Below are positions 1-11,381 of a stretch of 64,000 bases of DNA, one piece after another. Below the pieces are notes generated by a model. It searched no databases and had not been told where the DNA came from. It worked only from the letters and a program-made list of their open reading frames with translations. The DNA is taken from assembly GCA_004026145.2 (NCBI GenBank), contig CP034992.1:11757209-11821208 (forward strand). Reading direction: 5' to 3'. Numbering within the stretch: the stretch's first letter is position 1; the number at the start of each line of letters is the position of its first letter. Source of the stretch: Takifugu bimaculatus (Eukaryota > Chordata > Actinopteri > Tetraodontiformes > Tetraodontidae). The position numbers were made by a program, and so were the translations under genes.

Positions 1-153
1 ATGCACTTATGACTTGTATTTATTAAGTAACAGTCAGTTGCATGGTGAAAAACGCAAAATACTTAGTGTTTAGAGTGAAGATTACTTTATTTATAGTTAA
101 GCTCACAAGTGCACCTGCGCAGTAACAACATTCAGTCTCCCGCTCAGCTACCA

Positions 154-191
154 ATGATTTTGCGTCGTCTTGTTTATTCTTTTGAAGAAAG
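154..191 (+). other. candidate short first coding exon, unproven
   Basis: An ATG opens 12 codons plus two bases and runs into a strong GTAAGT donor at 192. The residues begin MILRRLVYSFEE, loosely like the short first exons of fish SAMD3-like genes. The splice phase (2) does not fit the phase-0 exon at 720, so at least one further exon would be needed in between and I see none. It may be untranslated sequence or chance. Confidence 0.18.
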
Positions 192-399
192 GTAAGTTAT
201 CCATCATTTTTTGCCTGTTAATATGTTTTAATTACTGCTACGACTGTTAGCGTTAGCGAGCTAACGTTAGCCTAACAGGTTAAAACTTTGAAGGAGCGGT
301 GGCCCGCTCTTTTTACGGAGAAACAAGTAAGTACCGACATTATAATTATAATAAAATAGTTTTTCCTTTGTGAGCCTTTTTTTGCAGTACTCCACCTCC

Positions 400-505
400 T
401 CTTCTGAATTCAGACTTTAATCTCAGAATTCAGAGAAAAAAGTCAGACATCTGAGAAATTCTGACTTTTTTCCTCAGAATCATGACTTTTTCCCAGAACA
501 GATTT
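400..505. repeat. degenerate TCTGAATTC/TCTGACTTTTT minisatellite
   Basis: About 100 bases consist of imperfect copies of a roughly 20-base unit alternating TCTGA(ATT)C and GACTTTTTTC, with inverted partner copies (CAGAATTCAGA). Similar minisatellites are scattered through fish genomes. It lies in the intron or 5' region of the SAMD3-like gene. Confidence 0.6.
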
Positions 506-719
506 TTTTTTTTACGCCTGTATTATTGGTTTTTTTTTGTTCAGTAGCTCTAATACTCTTCCCATCTTCTGTAGTTCTGCCATTCTGCCTCGTGACGAAA
601 TACAAAATGGCAGTCTGCTAATTACTGTTGTAATAAAATTAAACTAACGGTTGTGAATGTGTTTTTCCACACTGGCCCAACCCTCTTTACTCACCATGTT
701 TTTTTGCTGTGTGTTGCAG

Positions 720-1910
720 GTGTATGCAGAGTTCAACAGGGTAGTCACCAAGAACCTACAGGGGGACTTATTCGAGGCCCTGGACCGCCACACACCACGG
801 TTGGTCAAGATCTTCAGGGCAAAGAAAGGAAGTGTGGGGCAGACCCTGACGGAGTTGGTGCAGCAAGTTCATGGGGGTAAGTCTATGAAAGGCTTTGTCT
901 GTCTTTATTTCTCATGGTAAGGTGACTTCAAATAGTGATTGCTGTTTTGCTGCTTTTTTTTATTTTATTTTTTTGCAAAAATTGTTTTGTGCTGTAGTTT
1001 TTGAATGCTGCATTATCTTGAGCTTAATTTGTTCATCATCCACTTCTAAATCCTAAATCCTAAATCCAGATGTGACAGCAATGCGCACCATGGTAATCCG
1101 AGGCCTCCCTGTTCTACTTGGTGATGATCCCAGTGACTTCTACAACACCTGCTTTGTAAGTTATATTATGAGCCTCCTAAAGGAGCACACACAGTTATGG
1201 GGGGAAGAGAAGAGAAAGAGGGGGAGAGGAAAAGACAAGGAGAGGGGCAGAGCAGAGTAGTAGGAGATGGGGAGATGAGGAGAGGAGAAGGAGAGGGGGG
1301 GAGGAGAAAGAGATGGGGAGAGGGCTGCCTGAACCAGCCCTGACTAAAAGCTCTGTCATAGAGGAAGGTTTATGCCTAGACTTAAATGTAGAGAGTGTGT
1401 CTGCCTCTCTGACCCATGGAGAGAGCTGATTCCACAGTCATTATCAAATAAAGCAGAGATGCCTAAAAAAAATTAAAATGTTTTCTAGATTGATATAGTC
1501 CAGTGGCTGGCTTCCAGCTGTTAGCATTGCAACTTAGCTTAGCGCAAATCATGGCAGTGAATATTTTGTTCACTTTTACCGAACCACTGACTTCTATTCA
1601 CTGCCATTGCTTGCACTGAGCTAAGCCATGATGTTAGGAGCTGAAAGCCAGCTACTGCACGTACAGACACAAAAAAGATATTGATCATGTTGTCTCTCTA
1701 TGAAAATGATAGAGAAAGGGTTCTGTCGGGGTGCTGACTGTTGTCCCTGAAGATGAGCAACTCGTTCCAAATCAGCTCCACCTTCACCCAATATCTACTG
1801 CCATCATTGTTGAGGGAGGTATTGTAATGGATGATGTCCAGAACCTACCTGAGGCACTTTGCCTTTTGTTTGGATTGTCATACGCTTTACATTTAGACTA
1901 CCATTATTAA
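720..1910 (+). CDS. SAMD3-like fish protein, three 3' exons (partial, possibly decayed)
   Basis: Three exons join in phase: 720-876, 1070-1155 and 1713-1910. The donors are GTAAG at 877 and 1156, the acceptors end at 719, 1069 and 1712, and a GAT codon is split across the first junction. The product carries the C-terminal signature of a large fish-expanded family annotated as 'sterile alpha motif domain-containing protein 3-like': a charged helix around TPRLVKIFRAKKG, then RGLPVLLGDDPSDFYNTC, then LCLLFGLSYALHLDY. The function of this family is not established. The reading frame is open to the left with no obvious start. The protein stops a few residues after LHLDY, where relatives usually continue for about 30 residues. 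No SAM domain is visible. It may be a truncated copy; the family call is from remembered relatives. Confidence 0.6.
1501..1657. repeat. imperfect 60-bp inverted repeat (foldback hairpin)
   Basis: Bases 1501-1560 and the reverse complement of 1598-1657 align end to end over 60 positions without gaps, with 45 identities. The outer and inner ends match best, and the loop is 37 bases. It lies in the last intron of the SAMD3-like gene. It resembles a short foldback or MITE-like element; I cannot assign a family. Confidence 0.7.
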
Positions 1911-4620
1911 ACATTAACATTAACAGTAACATTATTCAGGAATATAGAAGTGCACTTGTCAGCATGTTGGTTCTTGTGGTCTATAAACTGTTAGTTATTA
2001 CAGTTTTAAAGCTGTGTTTACTGTATTATTGATTGTACAGTATTAAAGCTGTGTTTGTGGATGTCATTGAAGGCAATCTTTAAAAAAGTTGATATAAATG
2101 GAAGAAAAAATAAAAAACAATTGATATATTTGAACTTTCAACTGTGTTATTACCTTGATTTATTATGTAATTGTAATTCAGATTATTCTAGGAGATTGGA
2201 GCCTGTTTTTCATTCCTGTACAGATATTTTTGAAGTCTTAGATTGCTGAAGTCGAGTTTGCATGGTTTTAGCAAGTAAGTCAGATTGCTGTTCAAGTAAA
2301 TATATAACTTAGAAATGCTAAATCAGTCCAACTTAGATAACTGTGTTATATGGACTGAAGCGAGTAAATTTAACATGCAATCATTTAGTAGATTAAAATT
2401 GTAATTCTGAGTAGTCTTTACTAAGTCAAGAGTATTCTAAACTAAGTTATCAAGTACACTCTACTTGATTGTTTTAGTTGCTTAAACTCATTTGTAAGTG
2501 TACTCTACGAAGGAAGTGCTAGTTAGTACAACTTAAAATAACTAGTTCTCTTTACTTGTTTTTTTAAGTACAATCAGTTTGCATGCTTTTTTTTAAAAGT
2601 AATGATAACTAATTGGATTTTACATAGCAGTGATTATTATAGCTGACTAATATAAGCAGCAGTAATACAAGGTTACATAGATAAAAGGATAAAGATAAAA
2701 GCAAAGTCCCTCAGGAACTCAGAGCATCACTAAAAGTAACTGGTCTTTTCCGCGGCCCATGTTCAACGTTAATGTTTCAGTTTTGTTCGCAGGCAGAAGC
2801 CAAACAAAAGGCGGTTGTCACTTAACGTTGCCGGGGGAAAGAAAGTGAGGAAATGTACCCAAATGCTTTTATCCAGTCAGTGAAACTGCTCCTTCAGAGG
2901 TGCTGAGCCTCTTCTCCATCTAGAAACAAGCCAAAAAAAACGCCAGGATTGCTCATTATACTTTGGAAAGGTTTGAGATAAGGACAAAGCTGTGGTATGG
3001 TGATGGTAAATCGGCCCATTGTCCATATGGTCCCACAGCAGCTGCTCGCTTTGAGTTGCCTCTTGAGAATGTGCGTCCGAAGCGGAAACGGTTCCTCACG
3101 ACGGTCCTTCTCAACCGGATGCGCCAAGGGTGCCAGTTCGGCTCTTGCTGAAGCTCAGCCCACGAATAAATTAGTGTAAATATAAAGAACGCGCCTTATT
3201 ACGCGAGGGGTTAAGGAAAATTAAAGCAAAAATCATGACAGACCAAAGGAGGGGGTCCTGATACAGCACAACACCCCCCAAGGTGCAGGGGGAGAAAGCG
3301 ACGGTGATTTACACGCACACGCATACCTCGGAGTGCGTGTGACACGCGTGCATTATTTCGATTGTCTGCGCTTATTGTTAACCATCTGCTAAATTAAAAA
3401 GAATAAAATGATGTCCAAATCTGTGTTATTAAACCGCGAGAAGACGAGCTGACAGACAGGCCTTATTAGCCTCGTCGCAAATGAGCCCAAATGGAGGAGA
3501 ACGAGCACAAATAAACCTCTCGGTGTTTGACGATTGCACAACAGAAAAGGCGCAATCAGAAGTGCACATTTATTCCGTCCACATTTACTCACGCAGCTTT
3601 CTAAAACCTGACACGCCTGGACTTTCTGTCATCGTTTTTAGCTACAGAAATACAAACCCAAATAAATGCCCACCATGATAACAGGAAAAAGGGGGAATAA
3701 AATCACATGCAAGGCTCTTAGTTACCAGGTGCTCCCCTCAGTCACACGACGCACGGTGGACTCTGGCTCCACATCTTGCGCGAAGGCGTCTCCTTTTAAT
3801 GACCGTTACTCGATGGGCTGCAAATTGGATTGCATGCGAACAGACGGAGCACTTCCAGACAAAAGAGGGCCCCAGATTGCAGCGGTGCGGGTCGAGGAGG
3901 ATGGACGCTCCCCGCTGCAGGAGCAACAGCACCAGTAGCGGCAGCAGCGGCGGCGGGATCAGCCCTGAACGCACCAAACGCAAATAAAACTGAGTGCTGC
4001 ACCAATATGGAGCTTCCCGGCCCCGCAATATAAAATATTAACGCACCGACGTTCGCTTGCGTTTAGACAACTCAATCTGCTTGGGAATTTTACCCGAAAA
4101 TGAAAATAAAAGATATATAAAATAAATTATTTTGGTTCTTGTAGTCTGCGGGCAGGATAGGAGACTTTTTTTTTTAATATGACGCGTTATTTCAGCGCAT
4201 CAAAAGTTTACAATCACCCTGTAGATCCACTTGAAAAATGCTCACAAAACATTGTCGTATAGAGACAAATAATAACGGGATTTTAAATTTATTTAAATTA
4301 ATTCCAGAAGTAAATATTTGATTTTACACCTGAAATCAATATAGGTCCCCTGTGGCCAACCATGGTACTGCGACCAATTTCCCCAACAATGCAGAACAAC
4401 ATTGAAAGGAAAACAAAATATACCACAACTATTTGATAAACACAATATGTCTTTTATTTATTTGCTTTCACATGTCTCTCAAACTGGTTTTGCTGGAAAT
4501 CAAAATCACCTCTGTGAAAAACCTATTATCCCACTTGATGTCTTAAAAAAAAAATCGGTACCGCCCACTCGGTATGTTACAGTGTATTTACCTAACGCAC
4601 CACATAACTGGGATCGCATT
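1911..4620. other. intergenic, AT-rich then CpG-richer block
   Basis: No gene could be supported. Bases 2260-2600 are AT-rich with many AAGTA/TACTT words and the word AGTTTGCATG near both ends, suggestive of an old repeat. Bases 2750-3180 and 3720-4030 are GC-richer. The latter contains a (CAG/CGG)-rich patch and, on the minus strand, an open frame with a leucine-rich hydrophobic run, but no confirming splice sites or recognisable domain. Bases 4030-4600 are AT-rich with nothing recognised. Confidence 0.5.
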
Positions 4621-4624
4621 TTGA

Positions 4625-4675
4625 CCAATGGGAATGCGCAGCGCCTCCCGTGTTGACCAATCAGCTGCGACCATG
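4625..4675 (+). promoter_or_regulatory. os9: os9 proximal promoter: two CCAAT boxes and an ERSE-like element
   Basis: CCAAT boxes lie at 4625-4629 and 4657-4661, upstream of the os9 ATG. The second is followed, after exactly nine bases, by CCATG at 4671-4675. This is one base from the ER-stress response element CCAAT-N9-CCACG bound by NF-Y with ATF6 or XBP1. No TATA box is evident. OS9 is known in mammals to be induced by ER stress, so the element is plausible, but function is inferred. Confidence 0.5.
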
Positions 4676-4716
4676 TCAGACTTTAGTTCGTTGCTGTAAG
4701 ATACGAGGAGTCAAAC

Positions 4717-7700
4717 ATGGCTGCTTCCTTGTTACCGTGGTTAAATAGGCTGCAGTTGTTTATGTTGTTGTGTCCGCTCTGTGTCCCAGCCTTTTTAAAC
4801 TTAGAGGAACTGAATGAGATGAAATATGGGATTCAAATTCTTCCTGACCCCATCATACTCGGGCAGGTGAGTTAATCTTTTTGGGAGAGCAAACGTTAAC
4901 GTTAGCTAGCTTGCTAGCTAGAAAGTTACGCCAGGTTACTGTTAGTACACGTTGGATATATTAGACTAAAATCACATGTTTTGGCCTGCTTTACACTAAT
5001 GCAGTCGAACATGAAGATTAGCCACTAATTAGACTTTGCGTAGTTTTTGATTCTTGACCAATGCAGTAACATCGCTGACAGCTGTCACCACCGACCCCCC
5101 CATCCATCCCAGTCCATCCATGTCTTATTAACTTTGAGAGGCCTCAATAAACACAACTAACTATGGGGTGGTGACGTGATACCTTAAAGTTTTGCAGTTT
5201 TCGTGACAGTGTTTCTCCTTTAGACTAAGGCCGAGGAGGTGATGATGGTTTCCAATAAGTACAAGCAGTTGTACGAGTGTCGGCTTCCAGCCCAGGCGGT
5301 TCGGTTCCATCAGGATCCTGCATCTGAACCTGACTCACAAGGATACACCGGTCCTGACATCCCAGAACTCCTTAGTCCAATGCACGATGCCCAATGTCTA
5401 GTAAAGGTTGGTTGCTTTGCAGCATCTAGGTTGTCTGACTGAAATGAAAGTGTTATGCATCTAATTTGGTTACCAGTGCAACAAAACACGCATTGTTATT
5501 GGAAGTATAAGCCTCTAATGTCCAGCATCAACTGTTTACCTTTTTTTTAGACAAAGGACTGGTGGACATATGAATTCTGCCATGGACAGCACATCAGGCA
5601 GTACCACCTTGAAGGTAAGAATGCAGTATTTCCTCTTCTCTAATGAGACGAAGTTTCTTCATTGTGTCCTCCCCCCTCTCTCAACTCAGACTCAGAAATC
5701 AAAGGGGACATTCTCTTCCTTGGTTACTATGAATCAGAGTTTGATTGGAGCAATGAAACAGCTAAGGTAAAACAATTCCTGGTATGGAATTACTGATGTA
5801 CCGTAGTCATGGAGAGCTGCAGTGTTTTCTGATATTACAAATTCACCTTTGTATTCTGGTTATTTGTAAGGCCTCCAAGCAGCACAGACTAAAGCGCTAC
5901 CACAGTCAGACCTACGTAAACGGTTCCAAGTGTGACCTAGATGGAAATCCCAGAGAGACTGAAGTCAGGGTGAGACATTAGGATACAGACTGGTTTTTGT
6001 TGTTTTGTTTATGTGCTTGCCTCTAACTGCTATATATAGTTGATGTGATCATCTTACACCATATAATCATTTTCTCCACTTACAACAGTGACATCTTGTT
6101 CTTTTCAGTTCATGTGTGAAGAAGGTTCAGTTGACTTCATCGCCCGAGTGGATGAGCCTCAGTCGTGTCGCTACGTGCTGACAGTCCACACCAGCCGTGT
6201 CTGCCAGCACCCTTTCCTGAAGCCACCCTCCACTGCTAAGCCACACAGCATAGTGTGTCAGCCAGCCCTGAGCGCAAAACAATACATGGATTATGTCAAC
6301 GCGCAAGTCTGTACGTTGACAAAAAAAAAGTGTTATTATCACACGTTGCTAAGGGAAAAGTTGCACCCGGCGTGCTTTTTCTTTTCAACTTTATTTCCTC
6401 TCACCTTTTCGATAGCCGACACAAAGCGTAAAGTCGAGCAGATTTCTGAAGAACTGAAGAATCTCGATGAGATGTTGGCCGGCAAAGATGGGGCAGATGG
6501 GCCAGTGGACACATCGGAGGCAGATGGAACGTCACCTGCGCCACATGGCGACGCAGACCAGACGGACAGAGAAGGTACATCTTTCTATTGGCAAAATCGT
6601 TTTCAATCAAATTTCAGTGTTTTTCAGACAGATGTGTGACAGCTGTGAGTCATGTAGTTATCTAATAGGCTTCTAATCACTTGGAAATAGGTGTAATCAC
6701 ACACACACACAAAAGCTAATGTTGCTCCGGTTATATATTGCTCTATCGACTACGTTTTACATCACAACTTTACTGCCACAATGGTGTTTGCCACCTTTTT
6801 AAAATGTACTCTTTAACCAGATAATGCTGATATATTGGAGGAGACCGATGATTCGGACTCCTGGGGTGAAGTAACGAAGCCAAAGCAACTAAAAACCACC
6901 TTTGTTGCTTCTGAACCGGAAAATCAGGTATGATTCCTTTCATGAGTGGATTGTTTTTCTTTTTCAAGGACTATTTTATTAAAATAATGTGATTGTTTTC
7001 AAGCGATTGCTATTTATAACATACAGTATTTTTTCTTCATTGCCTCCATCTTCACCCGCCCTCACTGTCTCACAGGAAGCAGATGATGGCTATAACCCGC
7101 TTGCAGACAATGAAGTCCTCGAAGACGGTGATGAAGGTATATTCTTCTGTGTTATAGATTAAATGCGTTGACACTACCGACTTTTCTCACTTAAATGTGT
7201 TTCAGTTGAGAAATTCAACTTTAAAATCATCACCGACCCGGCAGACCTGATGAAATTTGTCCAGCATCTCAGAGAGAGTAACAGGAAGGTGAGCAGGTGC
7301 AAAGATTAGTCTTGCATAGAGTTTATTTTTAGATTGACTTGTGGATATTGATTTGACACAGAGGTGTTTATGGCATTATTAGAAAGCTATTACAGAAGCC
7401 AAAGGTCAAGACGAAAAATCAGCAAGCGAGAGCCTGAAAGAGACGTTGCAGGAGTTCGAGGATGAGATGTCGGACATCTCTGTCCCCTCGGATAAGATTG
7501 AAGACATTAAGGAAGAGATGCAGAAGGAGTTCGACAACATCATAGATGAGGTTTGTGAGCAAATCCAACCCAACAAAATCACGTATATGAAAATAAAGCA
7601 CTGCTTTGATGGTGGTGGTTGCTGACTGTGACGTAGGCCCAGGAAGAGTTGGAGACTGAAGGGCTTAAAGGGGAGTTTGACCGCACCAAAGCGACACAGG

Positions 7701-9383
7701 AGCTGGAGACCACGCTCGACAAGCTACTGGATCAATTGGAGGAGAAAGATGAGCAGGAGCCAGAGCTGCAGACTGGAGAAAGTCAACGCGCCAGCAGTTC
7801 ACACAGGACCAGCCGCAATCCGGTTCCAAATCAGCCAGGCAAGCAGACGGCCCGCAACATCCATAACTGTTGACACCGTGTTTCATCCGTGTGGCTCTCC
7901 TGTTGCGTTATCCTTCATCCCACATCCGCTCACACATTTATGACAACTCAATAGACCCACCAAATGATTTTACAGATAATAAATCAAAGGGCTTTCCACT
8001 GAAGGATGATCACTAAAAGGGGCCGAAAACTGTGGCACATGTTGTTGCCAGAAGGCATTTTTAACCTTGTGGCTCCTCCATCCTGTGGCCCTGCTGATTG
8101 GTTGTACGGTCAACTGTGATGTTTGTCCCTCTTTTGTCTCGTCAACCCAGAGCAAGCGGCTGACGACCATGTTAAGATCAAAATTACTAAATATAAGACG
8201 GGCAGGAGCCCTGGTGGGGAGGTCAAAGTTCAGGAGATGGGCGAAGGCGACCCCCAGTGGCAGCACATAAAGGACGTGGTTAAAGAACAGCTAGAGAAGG
8301 CAGGACTGAAGGCAGAAGGTATGAGGGGGACTGCTCCGAACGCTCATGGCCTTTTTCTCACTTCAAACTCTTCCTTGAGCATCTAGAACTTCTGTTCTTC
8401 TCTTCTCATCTCTTTCAGAAGTTTATCTCTCAAAAATAGGGGTTGAATAAGGGTTTCCTGCATTTTCAAACGTGTAATGAATTCAAAGACCCAAGAGCTG
8501 TCCAGTTAATGAAGGTTTTTGAAATATTAATGAACTGCTAGTGAAAAGGCGAGCCACAGACAGCCGTTTCTAACCCCCACAGACAAGTGGGCAGCGTAAG
8601 GTAGGAAGCCCAAGGCTGAAGTAAAAGATCGTTTCATTAACGTTACAGCTTCTTTTTGACAGTTGTGGTTTGTGAGTCAGCAGTTCAGAAAGAAGTAATT
8701 CTGAGCATTTCATGGCTGGTTGTCTTGGTGCGTGTATCTACTCTCAAATAGTCGCAGATCTTGATCAAACCCATCAGAAATCTGTCAGGTCTTTGGAACT
8801 GGGAAAAATCTGCTTGTTAGCGGTCCTCCGGTAGATCAGGGGTTTGCTGGTCCTGCTTCTTCACCCACGTTTATGTTCTCACTATTCTTCATCCTGATTT
8901 TCTGTGGCGCATTTCTCAGCTATTTTCTCTCGAAAGGCGTTTGATATGTGATGTTTCTTTCTCTTTTTAAGGTAAAATTGAGGTGAAGATCTTAACACGG
9001 AAAAATATAGAGGAAGCAGGTGACCAGTGGCTGACTGAAGAGGATACAAAGTCCTTCAGGGAGCTTCTCATAAACCTTCTGGTAACTGGAGTAACGGGCA
9101 TTTATTTGGTTTTATTTGAACTTGTAAAACTTTTGATTCTGTACAGTTGGACTGTGGCAGTTCAACACCTTTTATGGCACTAGAGAAAGCATGCAAAAGT
9201 GCAGGAGGAGGTGTGTGGTCATCGCTTTCTGGTCTCATCCTACAGACTGGAGGCACAGAGGAGGTTTACAAAGAGCAAAAGAGGCAGCAGGAGTTGGAGA
9301 ACAACTACAAGTTTGTGTGGGGAGAGTCCCAAGAGGAGTCCCAGGCTTCCAGCACCTCTGATTCAGACGATGTGGACATTTGA
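4717..9383 (+). CDS. os9: OS-9, ER lectin of ER-associated degradation
   Basis: Fifteen coding exons join in phase: 4717-4866, 5224-5406, 5551-5614, 5690-5766, 5871-5969, 6109-6310, 6416-6574, 6821-6927, 7076-7136, 7206-7288, 7383-7550, 7637-7838, 8151-8318, 8972-9081 and 9246-9383. They give about 656 residues (human 667). A hydrophobic signal peptide (about 1-27) leads to LNLEELNEMKYGI. An MRH lectin domain follows (about 105-225) with mannose-binding positions in place: tandem Trp 115-116, Gln128, Arg186, Glu207 and Tyr213. The second half is acidic and coiled-coil-like, ending in a conserved tail (KFVWGES...). OS-9 recognises trimmed mannose on misfolded glycoproteins in the ER lumen and hands them to the SEL1L-HRD1 ligase. 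Intron 12 uses a GC donor. Identification is firm; alternative exons were not examined. Confidence 0.95.
7839..8150 (+). other. os9: GC-AG intron 12 of os9
   Basis: Exon 12 ends CCAG at 7838 and the intron opens GCAAGC rather than GT. The acceptor CAG ends at 8150. Only this junction restores phase (one base before, two after, forming a Glu codon). The surrounding AG/GCAAG fits the usual GC-donor consensus. If the intron were retained, translation would end at a TGA about 10 codons on. Confidence 0.75.
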
Positions 9384-11150
9384 GCTTGTTGGCTGCGGCT
9401 GGTGCACATTAAGTATCTGTCAACTCCTGTGGAGACTTGCCGCCCCAGATTGTGGTTCAGAAACCTGACAGGGGGGCATCAAATGACCCATCTGCACCTT
9501 CAGAAAACATGTCTGCGTGTCTTAAATAGACAATAATTTGTTTCGAGTAGATGGCACATAAAACATCAATGTATGTGGAGGCAATGATGTTACTAATGTA
9601 CCTGTTTTAGAAACCATGTTTTCTTGAATTTCCTGGTGTATTGGCCTCATGCAGTCCTGACTTGATCCATCTGGAGGACCTGACGTGTGCATGCCTCAGT
9701 GGACTCTATGTGCAGGTTATTTCATTTTCACTTGAGTTGAAATGTGATCTCTCTTCACTTGACAAATTAGACACAAATAACACAACGATTCATCTCACCT
9801 TTCTATATTTGGTGATTTGATTTGGCTGTAGACGATGGAGGTCTATGTGAACTTGCTGTAGCACTTTATATTTTTCAACTAGTATCTCACCACGGTTGGA
9901 ATTTCCTTTTTCCTCCGAAGTTTCTTTGAAGCAACTCACATGAAAAATCACAAGATCTTCACCTTCTGTGCTCGTTCAAGTCTTTCCTCGCAAAAATGTC
10001 TCATTTTTCATCACATAGACGGCAAAGAAATGACAGCGGTTAATGCTAAACTTTCATGATATTTGAGGTGAATTTAAAAGGGCTGAATTTGTATATTTTG
10101 TGAATAAGCGTGGCCACTTGGAACTTGATTTGTACATAATTATTACTGAATATGTTTGCATTTATTTATTATTAATCAGCAAGTCTAATTAGATTTCTTT
10201 TCCCATGTGTTTTATTTTTCTAAGAAAGGAATTTTGAGTTTGAACTTGATTACATTGTTGGAACGCACCCGCTTCGGGCATTTGTTACCAAAGTCGCTAG
10301 TTTCTTGTAATGGAAAATGAAACATTGAATTTCTTATTTCAAAGAATTTAGACATCGCTCTTTCCCTTACGTCATGTGGGTAACTATTCATGTTGATTAA
10401 TATTTGTCGCATTGTTTGAGCTTAATATGTTAATTCATGTTTAATATAAACAAATCGGCTATTTTTGAAATATCTCCTCAATGCTTTTCAGGTAAATTAT
10501 GTAGAGGATTGATCGAGTTCGCAATTTTTGAATGGAGTCATGTAACTGAGACCAATACCAACTTAAAACAAGGCTGCCATGGAAACGTGTCTTCGAGTCC
10601 CTTTCTTCCCCTTTTGAAATAAAAAAATACAAACCTACATCTGTGTTAATTTGAAGATTCACTTTTCTATGTAGTGCTGGAAAATTAGCACAGAAGTTGC
10701 AATTAAAGCCTGAACATATCGTTTACATCTAAGACCTGCCCTTATTTTGAAAACCTCCACCGAACAAGTTTATTTTTGAAGTAAGTCCGCAGTCGGGGAA
10801 CGTTACACGGGCAATAGTTCAGCTTGTGGCATCTAGCGGCTGTAATTCAGTCTGTACCCATTTCTTGCCTCATTTATGCGCATTTATTTGCGTTTTCTGG
10901 CTTGTTGGGTGAGCTGTGGACGACACAAAGACTTCCGTTAGCTCCGTCGATACCTCACGACGGCTAACTTAGCCGAAAAGTGGCCGCCGTGGCGTCATGA
11001 CGACCGGACAACTAACTCTAGTTCTCCCAAAGCCCGGAGAAATTAATGTTTAACGCTAAATGTCGTCCATCCGTATAGTGTTACTGGCATTTCCCTCCCC
11101 CGTTGGGAGTTTTCTATCCCGTTAGCTGCTGCTAGCTAAGCTGCTGAAGC
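9384..11150. other. os9 3' UTR and spacer
   Basis: No coding sequence is recognised. The os9 transcript probably extends to a late AATAAA at 10618-10623, giving a 1.2-kb 3' UTR; no earlier canonical signal stood out. From about 10,750 the sequence becomes GC-richer and leads into the promoter region of the next gene. Confidence 0.45.
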
Positions 11151-11381
11151 GGAACTGATCGCGTCTCAAACGGGTCGTTTATGCGTCGGAATGAAGTAGC
11201 GACGCGATCATGCGGTGGTGTTTGCGGTCCGGCAGGTGAGTACAACCACACCTTAAATGAGACACGCACACGGCGAGAGGAGCTGGAGTTTGATGCGGCG
11301 GCCTTTGCAGAGACACCGTCAATGCTCTCCGTCCAACGCAGCGCCTGTCAAGTTGATCGACCGTGAGACACCTGGTCCACC

